Shown: piece after piece, positions 42,067 through 49,920 of the stretch
How positions within the stretch are numbered: the stretch's first letter is position 1
How the letters are laid out: each line of letters begins with the position of its first letter
Assembly (NCBI GenBank): GCA_028876065.1
Contig: JAGWTI010000011.1
Location: forward strand, 1-55,033
Direction: 5' to 3'
Length of the DNA: 55,033 nucleotides
DNA from: Nitrospirota bacterium
Lineage (GTDB): Bacteria > Nitrospirota > Nitrospiria > Nitrospirales > Nitrospiraceae
The notes under the pieces: generated by a model
Told to the model about the DNA's origin: nothing
The model's input: only the letters and a program-made list of their open reading frames with translations
Database searches by the model: none
Translations under genes and position numbers: made by a program

Positions 42067-43356
42067 ATGCCATACCGCTCGACCATAGTCCGGTCGGCCT
42101 CGAGAGATATCCGGTCCGTCTTGCTGCTGGCCCTGCTCACGGTCTTCGGCGTGACCGGCCCATTCGCTTCTCCCGCCACGGCCTATGAAGTCTGGCTTAC
42201 GGATCAGAGCGATACGGCCAAGGAGAGCGGCGGGTTCCTGTACATCTATGACGGGGCGAGCCTGGCCGCCAATCCATCGGGAGCCAAACCCACCGTCACG
42301 CTGGACCTCGGCGGCGAGATCAACACCTTCTGCATGGAGGCCACCAAGAAAGCCGTGCGCCGGCCGCACATGCTCTTCTTCACCAAAGACCAGTCCCACG
42401 CGATCCTGTCGTTCCTGAGCGGGCAGGTCCTGTTCATGGACGCCGCCACCAAGAAGCCAGAAGCCTGTTTGTCCATGGGCAAGAACGTCCACGCGGCCTG
42501 GCCCACGCCGGACCAAACGATGGCCCTGGCCGCCAACATGGCCGACAAGACCATGATTCGCATCCGGACCGACTATGCGGCGCACAAGTTCAGCTTCGAT
42601 CCGGAGAAGGACGTGCTGAAGCTGGGTCCTCTGGAAGGCGGTGAACGGCCGGACAACGCGCCGGTCTGCCCGATCACCGACGGGTCGAGCAAGTACGCCT
42701 TCATCACCCTGCGGGGCGGGGGACTGCTCGTCGCGGACGTGACGGAAACCCCGATGAAGGTCGTGGCGAGCCTGGACAATCGTCAGGTCCATCCGGGCGG
42801 CTGCGGCGGCATCCAGGTGGGCGACACCCTGTACATCAATTCCGGCGGCGGCTGGCCGGCCGACAAGTTCCCCAACTCGGCCTCGCTGGCCTATGACGTC
42901 TACGCGCTGGACCTGTCCGGCCTTCCCAAGTCCCTCTCGGCCAAGCTGCTCAGCACGAGAGACGACACCTTCGCGGATTCGCACGGGATGGCTGCGGTGG
43001 GTCGCTATCTGTGGAGCGCGGATCGGGCGGGCAACAATATCGAGATCATCGACACGGTCGCCAACCTGAGCGTGGGTGCGGTGAACCTGGCCGGTTCGAT
43101 CAGTGACGACCCGGCGCCGGACTTGCTCGACGTCTCGCCGGACGGCCAGTACGTCTTCGCCGGCACCCGCGGTCCCGCCCCTCTCACGGGGAACGACAAG
43201 GCCGTCAACAATGCCAAGGGCTCGACGCCCGGCGTCGGGGTGATCAAGGTCATGGCCGGGGGCAAGGGCGGAGAGTTCGTGGGCGTGGCGCGGATTTCCA
43301 ATATGAAGGACGGAAAAGAAACGGCCGATACCCACGGGATCGCAGTCAGAAAGTAG
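42067..43356 (+). CDS. Secreted beta-propeller protein
   Basis: 429 residues from the ATG at 42067, preceded by a strong AAGGAGG. Signal peptide (VLLLALLTVFGVTGPFASPATA) and then strand-rich repeats: YEVWLTDQSDTAKESGGFLY, MGKNVHAAWPTPDQTMALAA, ADSHGMAAVGRYLWSADRAG and LDVSPDGQYVFAGTRGP resemble the blades of YVTN/WD40-like propellers. Conserved His (VHAAW, VHPGG, SHGMA, THGIA) could bind a metal, as in nitrous-oxide-reductase-like or selenium-binding propellers, but this is not established. Periplasmic; role unknown. Confidence 0.75.
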   Translation: MPYRSTIVRSASRDIRSVLLLALLTVFGVTGPFASPATAYEVWLTDQSDTAKESGGFLYIYDGASLAANPSGAKPTVTLDLGGEINTFCMEATKKAVRRPHMLFFTKDQSHAILSFLSGQVLFMDAATKKPEACLSMGKNVHAAWPTPDQTMALAANMADKTMIRIRTDYAAHKFSFDPEKDVLKLGPLEGGERPDNAPVCPITDGSSKYAFITLRGGGLLVADVTETPMKVVASLDNRQVHPGGCGGIQVGDTLYINSGGGWPADKFPNSASLAYDVYALDLSGLPKSLSAKLLSTRDDTFADSHGMAAVGRYLWSADRAGNNIEIIDTVANLSVGAVNLAGSISDDPAPDLLDVSPDGQYVFAGTRGPAPLTGNDKAVNNAKGSTPGVGVIKVMAGGKGGEFVGVARISNMKDGKETADTHGIAVRK

Positions 43357-43377
43357 CCGGAGAAGACGCAGTACGGA

Positions 43378-43409
43378 ACAAGGGGCCGGTCCCATGACCG
43401 GCCCCTTGT
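43378..43409. terminator. Bidirectional intrinsic terminator
   Basis: A perfect 14-bp stem (ACAAGGGGCCGGTC, 43378-43391, complement 43396-43409) with loop CCAT sits exactly between the stop codons of convergent genes. The U-tract is short (CTATT on the plus strand). Confidence 0.75.
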
Positions 43410-43721
43410 CTATTCAGGCAGCGGATTCGCCGCGTCCTTCCCCACCACCGTGTCCCATTTACGTACCCACCATTTGTTGACGATCCCCTGGGTGACATAG
43501 GGGTCCTCTTTCGCGAAGGCCTCGGCGACGGCCGGACTGTCGGCCTTGAAGAGGAGCACTGCTGCCCCGTCGTTCGGATCGAGCAATGAGCCGGCCAGGA
43601 CTAGTTCGCCTCGGCGGACCGCCGCCTGCACATAGGCCAGATGGGGGGCTTGCAATGGCCCCTGGCGGGTTTGATAACCGGGCGCCTTCTCGTAGAACAG
43701 CAAGTAATGCATGGGTCCCAT
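43410..43721 (-). CDS. YCII-domain protein
   Basis: 103 residues (or 100 from the second ATG). The YCII fold is visible: MHYLLFYEKAPGYQTRQGPL, HLAYVQAAVRRGELVLAGSL, AVLLFKADSPAVAEAFAKED and PYVTQGIVNKWWVRKWDTVV. The conserved His and Asp of the family lie in HLAYV and EDPYV. Related to muconolactone isomerase; usually of unknown substrate. It lies 8 bp after the PPOX-type gene. Confidence 0.82.
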   Translation of the reverse strand: MGPMHYLLFYEKAPGYQTRQGPLQAPHLAYVQAAVRRGELVLAGSLLDPNDGAAVLLFKADSPAVAEAFAKEDPYVTQGIVNKWWVRKWDTVVGKDAANPLPE

Positions 43722-43729
43722 CTCGTGGC

Positions 43730-44284
43730 CTACTGTTGTGGCGGCTCTTCCATGTAGGTCGGCAGCCCGTCGATGCTCTTGAGGTTCCGCTCATGCCGGT
43801 ACTCGTTGAGCCGCTCCTCCCCCATCTTGCAGGACCAGTCCGGCAACAGAGTCCGCTGCCCCTTGAATTCGAAGAGCGGCACGGCGAACCCGCAAGTCGT
43901 CATGATGGATTCGATGTCCAGCAGCACGATCTGCCGCTCGCCGGGGATCGTCGGAAACTGAAGATGCAGATCCTGCCACTCAGGGTCGCGGGGAAGCACC
44001 ACCCGCCCCTTCCCATAGAGGCGCAGAATCGAGGGCTTGTCCTCGAAGCTGCAGAACATGAGCGTCAGCCTCCCGTTCTCCGCGACGTGGGCGGCCGTTT
44101 CATTCTCGCTGCCGGTCAGGTCCAGGTAGGCCACCTGTTTGTCGCTCAGGATGCGGAAGGTATCGAGGCCCTTAGGTGAGACGTTGATGCGGCCCTCGTT
44201 CGGCGCCGAGGCGTTGAAAAACACATGCTGCGCGGCGATGAACTGCTTCAGCCCGTCATTTAATTCTGTGTAGAACTTGGCCAT
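43730..44284 (-). CDS. Pyridoxamine 5'-phosphate oxidase-like flavoprotein
   Basis: 184 residues with GGAGG before the ATG. It has the split-barrel FMN-binding plan: FYTELNDGLKQFIAAQHVFF, GRINVSPKGLDTFRILSDKQ, VAYLDLTGSENETAAHVAEN and GRLTLMFCSFEDKPSILRLY, typical of PPOX-family proteins with an unassigned reaction. A C-terminal region (TTCGFAVPLFEFKGQRTLLP) contains two Cys but no known motif. Probably one operon with the YCII gene. Confidence 0.83.
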   Translation of the reverse strand: MAKFYTELNDGLKQFIAAQHVFFNASAPNEGRINVSPKGLDTFRILSDKQVAYLDLTGSENETAAHVAENGRLTLMFCSFEDKPSILRLYGKGRVVLPRDPEWQDLHLQFPTIPGERQIVLLDIESIMTTCGFAVPLFEFKGQRTLLPDWSCKMGEERLNEYRHERNLKSIDGLPTYMEEPPQQ

Positions 44285-44326
44285 ACGGAAGACCTCCGGG
44301 AAACAGCGAGGAAATAATGTGGCGGG

Positions 44327-44662
44327 TCAACCGGCGCGGAGGAGGTTCACTACGGCATCGACAACTTGCTTCAACGATGATGCCTTCAATGTGGCAACCT
44401 CCGAGACAATGAGGTCCTGATTGGCCGTAAAGAGTTTTCCGGGACGGGCATAGCTCGGGACTCGTAGCGACCCGGTGGCAAAGCCGGAGTCTTCCAGTTT
44501 GATAGCTCTCCCATCGCCGTAAGGCTTGCTTGTCACCTGGCAGAGAATCCAGTCGCCCCGGCCTGCGTCGGCAAGCACCACAGCCGGACGCAGTTTTGTT
44601 TGTGACAAGTCAGAAAAGGGAAAGCGGACGAGGGCTATTGCACCTGCTGCAGGTGCGACCAT
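44327..44662 (-). CDS. MazF/PemK-type toxin
   Basis: 111 residues. The family pattern is clear: GAIALVRFPFSDLSQTKLRP, AVVLADAGRGDWILCQVTSK and LRVPSYARPGKLFTANQDLI. MazF-like enzymes are ribosome-independent mRNA interferases. The start overlaps the end of the antitoxin gene by 28 bp, so the toxin is translated only with its antitoxin. Confidence 0.85.
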   Translation of the reverse strand: MVAPAAGAIALVRFPFSDLSQTKLRPAVVLADAGRGDWILCQVTSKPYGDGRAIKLEDSGFATGSLRVPSYARPGKLFTANQDLIVSEVATLKASSLKQVVDAVVNLLRAG

Positions 44663-44856
44663 GCTTCGTCCTCCTCCGGTCTGTTCCAGTCTTCGGCAAG
44701 CGCCGCCTCACTGAGCAACGCACTTTCCGGTGCGCCAGCCACCGGACGGTCTTCCAAGATCATGACCAGTGCTCGCCGGGCCGCAGGAAGATGGACAGGC
44801 TCCAGCAGTCGTACATTGCCCTGCTCATCAATTACAGCTTCGACCGTTTTGATCAT
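44635..44856 (-). CDS. Antitoxin of the MazF pair (DUF104/AF2212-like)
   Basis: 73 residues from the ATG at 44856, chosen for GGGAGGGG upstream. The N-terminus MIKTVEAVIDEQGNVRLLEP is the short beta DUF104/AF2212-like domain. The C-terminal acidic helix (ALAEDWNRPEEDEAWSHLQQ) probably wraps the toxin. It is not a MazE-type domain, so the pair is a hybrid of families, a known occurrence in toxin-antitoxin loci. Confidence 0.7.
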   Translation of the reverse strand: MIKTVEAVIDEQGNVRLLEPVHLPAARRALVMILEDRPVAGAPESALLSEAALAEDWNRPEEDEAWSHLQQVQ

Positions 44857-44976
44857 CGCTTGCCCCTCCCCGTCGAGAGTATACATAAAAACGGTCCTAC
44901 CTGCGGGACTCGTGTGTGCATCTCGTCGAATGTTCTTATAGTAGCTGCACTAGATGTGTGTTAGCGTGCATTGACA

Positions 44977-45906
44977 TTAGGAGTCCACGATATCTTCATC
45001 AAAGAAATCGGAATCGATCTTTTTGATATCGTAGGTAGACATGATGGATACCCCAACATCATAATCAATCATATAGCCGGCAAGCTGCATGCCGTCAATG
45101 AGGACAACTCGTGATGCATAGTCTCTCACCGATGCAAGAGCGTCTTTGGTAAAGGTCGAGGTTGTTATAAAAATGCCCTTGATTGCCTTTTTCTTTGAAA
45201 GCGCGCCTGCAAACTGGTCGATATCAGGACTGCCAACCGGTTTGTCGTTCCATCGTTTGGCCTGGACATAGATACTGGCTAGGCCGAGTTTGTCTTCTCG
45301 AATTACCCCATCGATTCCACCGTCTTTAGTTTTCCCCACAGCCTGCCCTGCGTCCTTGAGCGAACCGCCATAGCCCATTCGCACTAACAGCAGGATGACG
45401 AGTCGCTCAAAGAACTGAGGGCTGCACTTTTTTACTCTTTCGAGAGTCTCTGACGCTAGTGCTTCGCGCAATTGTTCGTACTGAGTCGCTATTGACTCGA
45501 TGGGCGTTTCCGCTGAAATAGCCAGCCCTGGTGCCTTTTCAGTTCGTCGCTCCTTCTTGCGTCCTTGGAACTCGCGGAACTCTTCAAACTGCGAGAGAAG
45601 GCTCCCATCGATATGGTTCGGCTTCGATTTCAGAATGGAACGGCCTCGTTCTGTAATTCGAAAGTGGCCTCGCCTAGCTGCTTCAAGGAGACCAGCTTTT
45701 TGCAGGTATGTACGAGCCCATGATACTCGTGATGAAAACTTGAAGGTGCCACCACTTGGGAGAAGTTCTTGTCGTTCATCATCCGTAAGGTTGAATTGAT
45801 CAGCAAGTTTCCCGACGGCGGAAGGAAGGGGCACCTCCTGCCCATTCGCTTCAGCAGCGAGCTTTAGCAGAGGAAGCATCAAGGTTTCGTAGTCAGGAAT
45901 TGACAT
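44977..45906 (-). CDS. mrr: Mrr-family restriction endonuclease
   Basis: 309 residues. N-terminal winged helix Mrr_N (1-95: MSIPDYETLMLPLLKLAAEA, RVSWARTYLQKAGLLEAARR). A C-terminal PD-(D/E)xK domain (about 160-305) with KDGGIDGVI (Asp199) and YVQAKRW (Gln215, Lys217) forms the active site. Mrr cuts methylated DNA and can restrict modified foreign DNA. AT-rich, less biased codon use than its neighbours suggests transfer. No Shine-Dalgarno is visible; a promoter lies upstream. Confidence 0.88.
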   Translation of the reverse strand: MSIPDYETLMLPLLKLAAEANGQEVPLPSAVGKLADQFNLTDDERQELLPSGGTFKFSSRVSWARTYLQKAGLLEAARRGHFRITERGRSILKSKPNHIDGSLLSQFEEFREFQGRKKERRTEKAPGLAISAETPIESIATQYEQLREALASETLERVKKCSPQFFERLVILLLVRMGYGGSLKDAGQAVGKTKDGGIDGVIREDKLGLASIYVQAKRWNDKPVGSPDIDQFAGALSKKKAIKGIFITTSTFTKDALASVRDYASRVVLIDGMQLAGYMIDYDVGVSIMSTYDIKKIDSDFFDEDIVDS

Positions 45907-45940
45907 GGCGCCAATTGATTAAGTTTGAACAAGTTTTCTG

Positions 45941-45969
45941 ATTTTCTGCGGTTTTCGAGGACTTGTCAA
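45941..45969 (-). promoter_or_regulatory. Predicted promoter of mrr
   Basis: Minus-strand TTGACA (45969-45964), 17-bp spacer, GAAAAT (45946-45941). The predicted leader is about 28 nt. Confidence 0.45.
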
Positions 45970-45989
45970 TGTTCTTGGGGAAGGGGGGA

Positions 45990-46085
45990 GCTATCAGCAG
46001 TTAGCTCTCAGCTTTTCAGCAAGAGAATGAGCGCTGGGATAGTTTTTGGGTCTGTGGCTGATTGCTGAGGGCTGAAAGTTGACGG
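45990..46085. repeat. Stuttering CAGC/GCTGA repeat
   Basis: Words TATCAGCAGTTAGCTCTCAG and CTTTTCAGC on one side, and GGCTGATTGCTGAGGGCTGA then AAGTTGACG on the other, form an imperfect inverted repeat. It separates mrr from the HigBA locus and shares words with the blocks at 10976 and 35151. Confidence 0.55.
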
Positions 46086-46102
46086 CAGCCTGCGAGTGCT
46101 CT

Positions 46103-46387
46103 TCACCCCGCAAGCTTGGCGACGCGAAGCTGTTTGCGGCGCTGCTCGGCGTGCCACAGGTCGTACTGGGTCTGCTGATTGAGCCAGCTTTCCGCCGACG
46201 TATCGAATGCAATGGACAGGCGAACGGCCATCTCCGGGCTGATGCCAGCACGGCCGTTCAGAATAGCAGACAGAGTTTTGCGGCTGACGCCCAACGCCTG
46301 GGCTGCTTGCGTGACACCCACGCCGAGCGGTTCCAGGCAAAGAGTTTTGATGATGGCCCCAGGGTGAGGCGGGTTATGCATGCGCAT
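46103..46387 (-). CDS. higA: HigA-type antitoxin and repressor
   Basis: 94 residues from the ATG at 46387, which has AAAGGT 7 nt upstream and gives the usual HigA start ([20 protein letters not shown]). The helix-turn-helix is [20 protein letters not shown] and the dimer end [20 protein letters not shown]. An in-frame ATG at 46417 would overlap the toxin. It binds the HigB toxin and normally represses its own promoter. Confidence 0.9.
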   Translation of the reverse strand: MRMHNPPHPGAIIKTLCLEPLGVGVTQAAQALGVSRKTLSAILNGRAGISPEMAVRLSIAFDTSAESWLNQQTQYDLWHAEQRRKQLRVAKLAG

Positions 46388-46400
46388 CGTGGTGACCTTT

Positions 46401-46679
46401 CTAGTGGTAGTCTTCATAATCAACGGCCTCCGCGTCTTTTTCAATAAACCGAAACGTGATCCGCCAGTTCCCGCTGACTGAAACCGCCCAGGTGCCTTTT
46501 CGGTCGCCTTTGAGTGGGTGAAGGTCCAGGCCCGGAAGCGCCATATCACGTGGAGCGGTGGCCGCGCTCAGGAGGCCTAAGATCAAACGAAGCCGTTCGG
46601 CATGGTGGGCTTGGATGCCAGACTTGTTCCCCGTCTCGAAGAATCTACCCAAGCCCTTATGCTTGAAGCTCCGGATCAC
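46401..46679 (-). CDS. higB: HigB-type toxin (RelE superfamily)
   Basis: 92 residues from GTG. Motifs: [40 protein letters not shown] and [20 protein letters not shown], ending [11 protein letters not shown]. It is placed before the antitoxin gene, the order diagnostic of HigBA. HigB cleaves mRNA on the ribosome. Confidence 0.9.
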   Translation of the reverse strand: MIRSFKHKGLGRFFETGNKSGIQAHHAERLRLILGLLSAATAPRDMALPGLDLHPLKGDRKGTWAVSVSGNWRITFRFIEKDAEAVDYEDYH

Positions 46680-46689
46680 CCTTTCAAGC

Positions 46690-46706
46690 GTAACCTATAA
46701 GGTTAC
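46690..46706 (-). promoter_or_regulatory. Likely HigA operator
   Basis: GTAACCTATAAGGTTAC: perfect 7-bp arms around ATA, 11 bp upstream of the higB start codon and overlapping a -10-like element (TTATAG on the minus strand). Confidence 0.55.
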
Positions 46707-46763
46707 AGATTGCAAGTTGGCTGTTGGTGGTTGGGTAGGGTAGGTGCGTGTGCTAACACAACG

Positions 46764-46885
46764 GGCTGCTCAAACAGGTCAGCCAACGAGGCCGCAGCCG
46801 ATGGAAGCACCGGAGGCGTAGCCTCTGGGCTACGTTGAGGATGGTTTCGAGGCGAGAACGAAGTTGGGGGCCTGTTTCAGCAGCC
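46764..46885. repeat. 122-bp element with 15-bp terminal inverted repeats (MITE/BIME-like)
   Basis: Ends GGCTGCTCAAACAGG (46764-46778) and CCTGTTTCAGCAGCC (46871-46885) are inverted repeats with one mismatch. The interior is GC-rich with smaller hairpins such as CGTAGCCTCTGGGCTACG. It encodes nothing and begins 3 bp past the stop of the MEMO-like gene. From memory, similar elements recur in Nitrospira genomes; this was not checked. Confidence 0.6.
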
Positions 46886-46887
46886 TG

Positions 46888-48150
46888 CTAGAAGAACGCC
46901 ATGCTGGCGTACGTCACCGTCGAATTGTACTGGTCCGTGATGCCCCGGTCGTAGCGCAGCACTGTTCCCTTTTCCGCCTGGATCAGCCGCAGGAGCGTGT
47001 AGATCGTCGCGAATCCGGAGATGCGGCGCTGGTCCCCTTCCTTCTGGATGAACGAGGCGAAGGATGCAGGGTTCAACTCCTCCACCGGCTTGAGCATCTC
47101 CAAGTCCGTCTGCATGCAGCGGTGGAAGGAGAAGTCCGTCGGCGGCGACGGGTCGCCGTACCTCATGCCGAGGTGGGCCAGTTCCGCGCTGCCGATCAGA
47201 CAGTAGTCCCGTCCCGTCTCGGCCAGGGCCTGCTTGAGGGTGCCGATGAAGGTCTCGACCTGTCCGGCCAAGTCCTTCATCTCCGGGTCTACCATGCAGG
47301 TGGGGGGGAAGGAACAGAGCACCGGCAGGATCGTAAACGCGGCTTTGCCGGCCATGGCATGTTGGAGGAACGGGAGCTGGAATTCGATCGTATGTTCGTT
47401 CCTGTGGCTGAGGTCTTCCTCGAAGAAGGGCTCCCCTCCCAGCTTCCTGAATCGTGCGACCAAGTCCCGATCCACCGGCACCCGGCCAAGGGGAGTCTCG
47501 AAGTCCTTGTCGGTGACGGCGAAGGGGCGGTGCAGGCCGGCGGTGCTGGTGCCCAGGATGACGAAGAGGCTGGGCGCCTCCGCCTCCTGCAGCTCCTTGT
47601 AGGCCCAGGCATAGATCGGCCCAGCCTGTTTGATTTCATAGTGGGGGGCCACGAGGCCCTTGATCTTCTTGCCCTTGTTCTCGGACGGCTTGAAGTCCGG
47701 TCCTTCCTTGGACGTATAAAATCCTTCAACTTGGGCTTTGAGTTTCGCTCCATCTGCTTCATAACTCTTGCCGGAAAACTTGGCCTGCCTGACCGGGGCC
47801 TTGCGATAGTCAGCCTGGGCGGCACGCTTGGCCGCCTCGACTTTCTCCCCTTCCAGAAAGAGCTTGTCGTCCAGGTCGGCCACGAGCCGTTGCAGCCGGT
47901 CCGGCATGAAGAATTCGCCGAAACGCTTGAGGTAGGCGGCGCCGATCTGTTCGAGGGAATGTTCGCCATCGAGGTGCTGGATAATGAAAAAATAATGGAC
48001 CGGCAGGACGAGCTTTTCCTGGCTGAGCCCGGTCGGGTCCCAGAGGACCACATACTGCTCTTCCTTCTCCTTGATCGGGGAATACTGGAGGTTCCGCAGG
48101 AGCGGGAACTGCTTGGGGTCTTTGGGAGAGTCTTGTATGGCCTGAGTCAT
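46888..48150 (-). CDS. AmmeMemoRadiSam system protein B (MEMO1-like) with PqqD/RRE-like N-terminal domain
   Basis: 420 residues from the ATG at 48150. The C-terminal part (about 160-420) is MEMO-like: KGLVAPHYEIKQAGPIYAWA (His170), LFVILGTSTAGLHRPFAVT, RNEHTIEFQLPFLQHAM and CLIGSAELAHLGMRYGD. The first about 105 residues look like a small winged helix of the PqqD/RiPP-recognition type: VHYFFIIQHLDGEHSLEQIG, AAYLKRFGEFFMPDRLQRLV, ending ADLDDKLFLEGE. AMMECR1 and radical-SAM partners are not in the window. It is last in the GlmL-DUF6754 module, with a gap of 88 bp before it. Confidence 0.8.
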   Translation of the reverse strand: MTQAIQDSPKDPKQFPLLRNLQYSPIKEKEEQYVVLWDPTGLSQEKLVLPVHYFFIIQHLDGEHSLEQIGAAYLKRFGEFFMPDRLQRLVADLDDKLFLEGEKVEAAKRAAQADYRKAPVRQAKFSGKSYEADGAKLKAQVEGFYTSKEGPDFKPSENKGKKIKGLVAPHYEIKQAGPIYAWAYKELQEAEAPSLFVILGTSTAGLHRPFAVTDKDFETPLGRVPVDRDLVARFRKLGGEPFFEEDLSHRNEHTIEFQLPFLQHAMAGKAAFTILPVLCSFPPTCMVDPEMKDLAGQVETFIGTLKQALAETGRDYCLIGSAELAHLGMRYGDPSPPTDFSFHRCMQTDLEMLKPVEELNPASFASFIQKEGDQRRISGFATIYTLLRLIQAEKGTVLRYDRGITDQYNSTVTYASMAFF

Positions 48151-48238
48151 GCTGCCGTTGCCTTCTTTCGTGGGTGACGTGATACCGGGGTGATGGTACC
48201 TGAGGCGCGCCGCTCTCTGCAACCTGTTAGGAACGGTC

Positions 48239-48991
48239 CTACTCCTCCGACGGCTCTGTCTGCGGCCTACGCTTCATGCTCCACAGGACCAAGCCGATGA
48301 CCGTGACGCCGGTCAGCCAGAGGGAGGCCCGGTCGTACTCGGGACCGGCATATTCGATCAGGTCCGTGAGCCGGCCGATCAACAACGACATACGGGCCAT
48401 GACCGTATAGCCGAAGGCCGCGCCGAAGGCAATCATCAAGAAGAGGATGCCGGTTCTGGCCGCGACTTCCACCGGCCCTTTATGCTCGATCGAGAAGAAG
48501 AAGTAGAAGAGCACGGAGACGACGCCGACCAGCAGGATGATGGCATTCAGGTTGCTGGCCGGATTGGCCAGGCTGAGGGTGAACGTCACGCCGCCTTGTG
48601 CCAAGGACGCCAGCGGGCGCACCGTATCCTCGATTTGCTTGAGGATGAAGGAAGAGACGATCCGGGGAATGGCCAGACCGGACCCGACCCCGACGATGAA
48701 GGCAAAGGCGATGCGCGACATCCAGGTGGCCTTGGGGACGTACCGAGCCAGCATGAGCATGCCGATAGCCAGGGGAACCAGCAGCGACCAGTCTCCCTGC
48801 TTGACCATCGGTTCGTAGATCAGGCGGATGACCACCGTGTCGTAGGTCTTGACGATGGCGTAGCCGACGGAGATACCCACGTAGAGGTGCTCCGCCAGCT
48901 TGAAGAGCGGGTTGTCCTCATAGAGGAAGGTGAAGATGAAGAGGGTCAGTCCCGTTGCGACCCAGGCGCCCAATAACAATTCAAACGACAT
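48239..48991 (-). CDS. Polytopic membrane protein of the GlmL-DUF6754 module
   Basis: 250 residues with about seven TM helices: LLLGAWVATGLTLFIFTFLY, HLYVGISVGYAIVKTYDTVV, LLVPLAIGMLMLARYVP, IAFAFIVGVGSGLAIPRIVS, AIILLVGVVSVLFYFFFSI, TGILFLMIAFGAAFGYTVMA and a last one near 225. It starts directly after the previous gene's stop (no gap). No transport or catalytic motif recognised. Confidence 0.75.
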   Translation of the reverse strand: MSFELLLGAWVATGLTLFIFTFLYEDNPLFKLAEHLYVGISVGYAIVKTYDTVVIRLIYEPMVKQGDWSLLVPLAIGMLMLARYVPKATWMSRIAFAFIVGVGSGLAIPRIVSSFILKQIEDTVRPLASLAQGGVTFTLSLANPASNLNAIILLVGVVSVLFYFFFSIEHKGPVEVAARTGILFLMIAFGAAFGYTVMARMSLLIGRLTDLIEYAGPEYDRASLWLTGVTVIGLVLWSMKRRPQTEPSEE

Positions 48992-49840
48992 TTAGGAGTG
49001 ACTCCCCTGTCCCTGGGCCTGCTTGGCCCTCCGGATGGACAGATAGAAGACGTTGCAGAGGATCACCAGAATGATGATCGCAAAGTGCGTGACGGACTGG
49101 GCATCCATGCCGGCGACGGCCCGGCCTTTTTGGCCGATCAGGACTTCGTATTCGGCTGCGCCGCGCAGGCCGCCGATCAGACCGTTGATCTGGCCGCTGC
49201 GCAGGAGCGGATAGAGCCCCGGCGCAATCACGCCGGTGCACCCGCCGCCGAGCTCGAACTTGTACTTGTCCTTGCCGAAGACGTACCAGGTCTCGATCCC
49301 CGTCGTTCCCGCCGCCAGGCTCACCACATAGCTCACGTCGCGGAGGTTCTGGATACCGTTCAGGACCGCCAGCCCTTTGGTCGGCTGGTTACCGTAATCG
49401 GTCGGGAATGCCTTGTAGAGGTCCTGCCCCATGTTGATGATGACCGAGCTGCCGCCGGGGCTCCAGCCCAGGAACACATAGTCCTTGCCGTTGACCTTGC
49501 CCTGCTCCTCCGCAATCCTCGTGATGACCTCGTTGGCCATGCCCGTGCCGGGAAGCCAGAGGGTCATGCCGATTACGCGCAGGTTGTGCTTGAACGCGTG
49601 GCGCAGCAGGGCCACGGCCTGCGGGTAGAGCTCCGGCTTGGAGGCCGGATCGAAGTCCAGCGAGAGGAGGAAGACCGAGCCTTCCGGCAGGGATTCGATG
49701 TAATCGTGCACGGCCTTCACTTCCGGAGACACCCGGATGGCCAGCCCGACCGGGTACAAGAGCGGCAAGAGCGTGCAGAGCCCGATCACGAGAAAGATGA
49801 TCCGGCGGTCGATTTTCAACATGCGTTCGGCGAACGTCAT
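48992..49840 (-). CDS. Bitopic membrane protein with large exported or cytosolic domain, module member
   Basis: 282 residues. TM near 14-36 (IIFLVIGLCTLLPLLYPVGL), a domain of about 210 residues (EGSVFLLSLDFDPASKPELY, MTLWLPGTGMANEVITRIAE, KDYVFLGWSPGGSSVIINMG, LGGGCTGVIAPGLYPLLRSG) and a C-terminal TM (THFAIIILVILCNVFYLSIR). The alternating strand/helix pattern suggests a Rossmann-like fold, but no nucleotide motif is evident. Family not recognised. Confidence 0.75.
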   Translation of the reverse strand: MTFAERMLKIDRRIIFLVIGLCTLLPLLYPVGLAIRVSPEVKAVHDYIESLPEGSVFLLSLDFDPASKPELYPQAVALLRHAFKHNLRVIGMTLWLPGTGMANEVITRIAEEQGKVNGKDYVFLGWSPGGSSVIINMGQDLYKAFPTDYGNQPTKGLAVLNGIQNLRDVSYVVSLAAGTTGIETWYVFGKDKYKFELGGGCTGVIAPGLYPLLRSGQINGLIGGLRGAAEYEVLIGQKGRAVAGMDAQSVTHFAIIILVILCNVFYLSIRRAKQAQGQGSHS

Positions 49841-49851
49841 GAGCCGCTCCT

Positions 49852-49920
49852 CGTGAAACGTGAAGCGTATCTCGTTCGGAAAATATTGCGCTTCACGCGA
49901 TACGTGCGACGCTTCACGCT
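49852..49920. repeat. Stuttering GTGAAGCG/CGCTTCAC inverted repeat
   Basis: CGTGAAGCGT (49859-49868) pairs with ACGCTTCACG (49909-49918), and a second GCGCTTCACG lies at 49888-49897. The 17-mer CGTGAAACGTGAAGCGT is identical to that at 918-934. It lies inside the membrane-protein operon. Confidence 0.6.

Noticed and set aside
44635-44886. Longer antitoxin start at 44886
   Set aside because: The ATG at 44856 has a strong Shine-Dalgarno and gives the usual family start.
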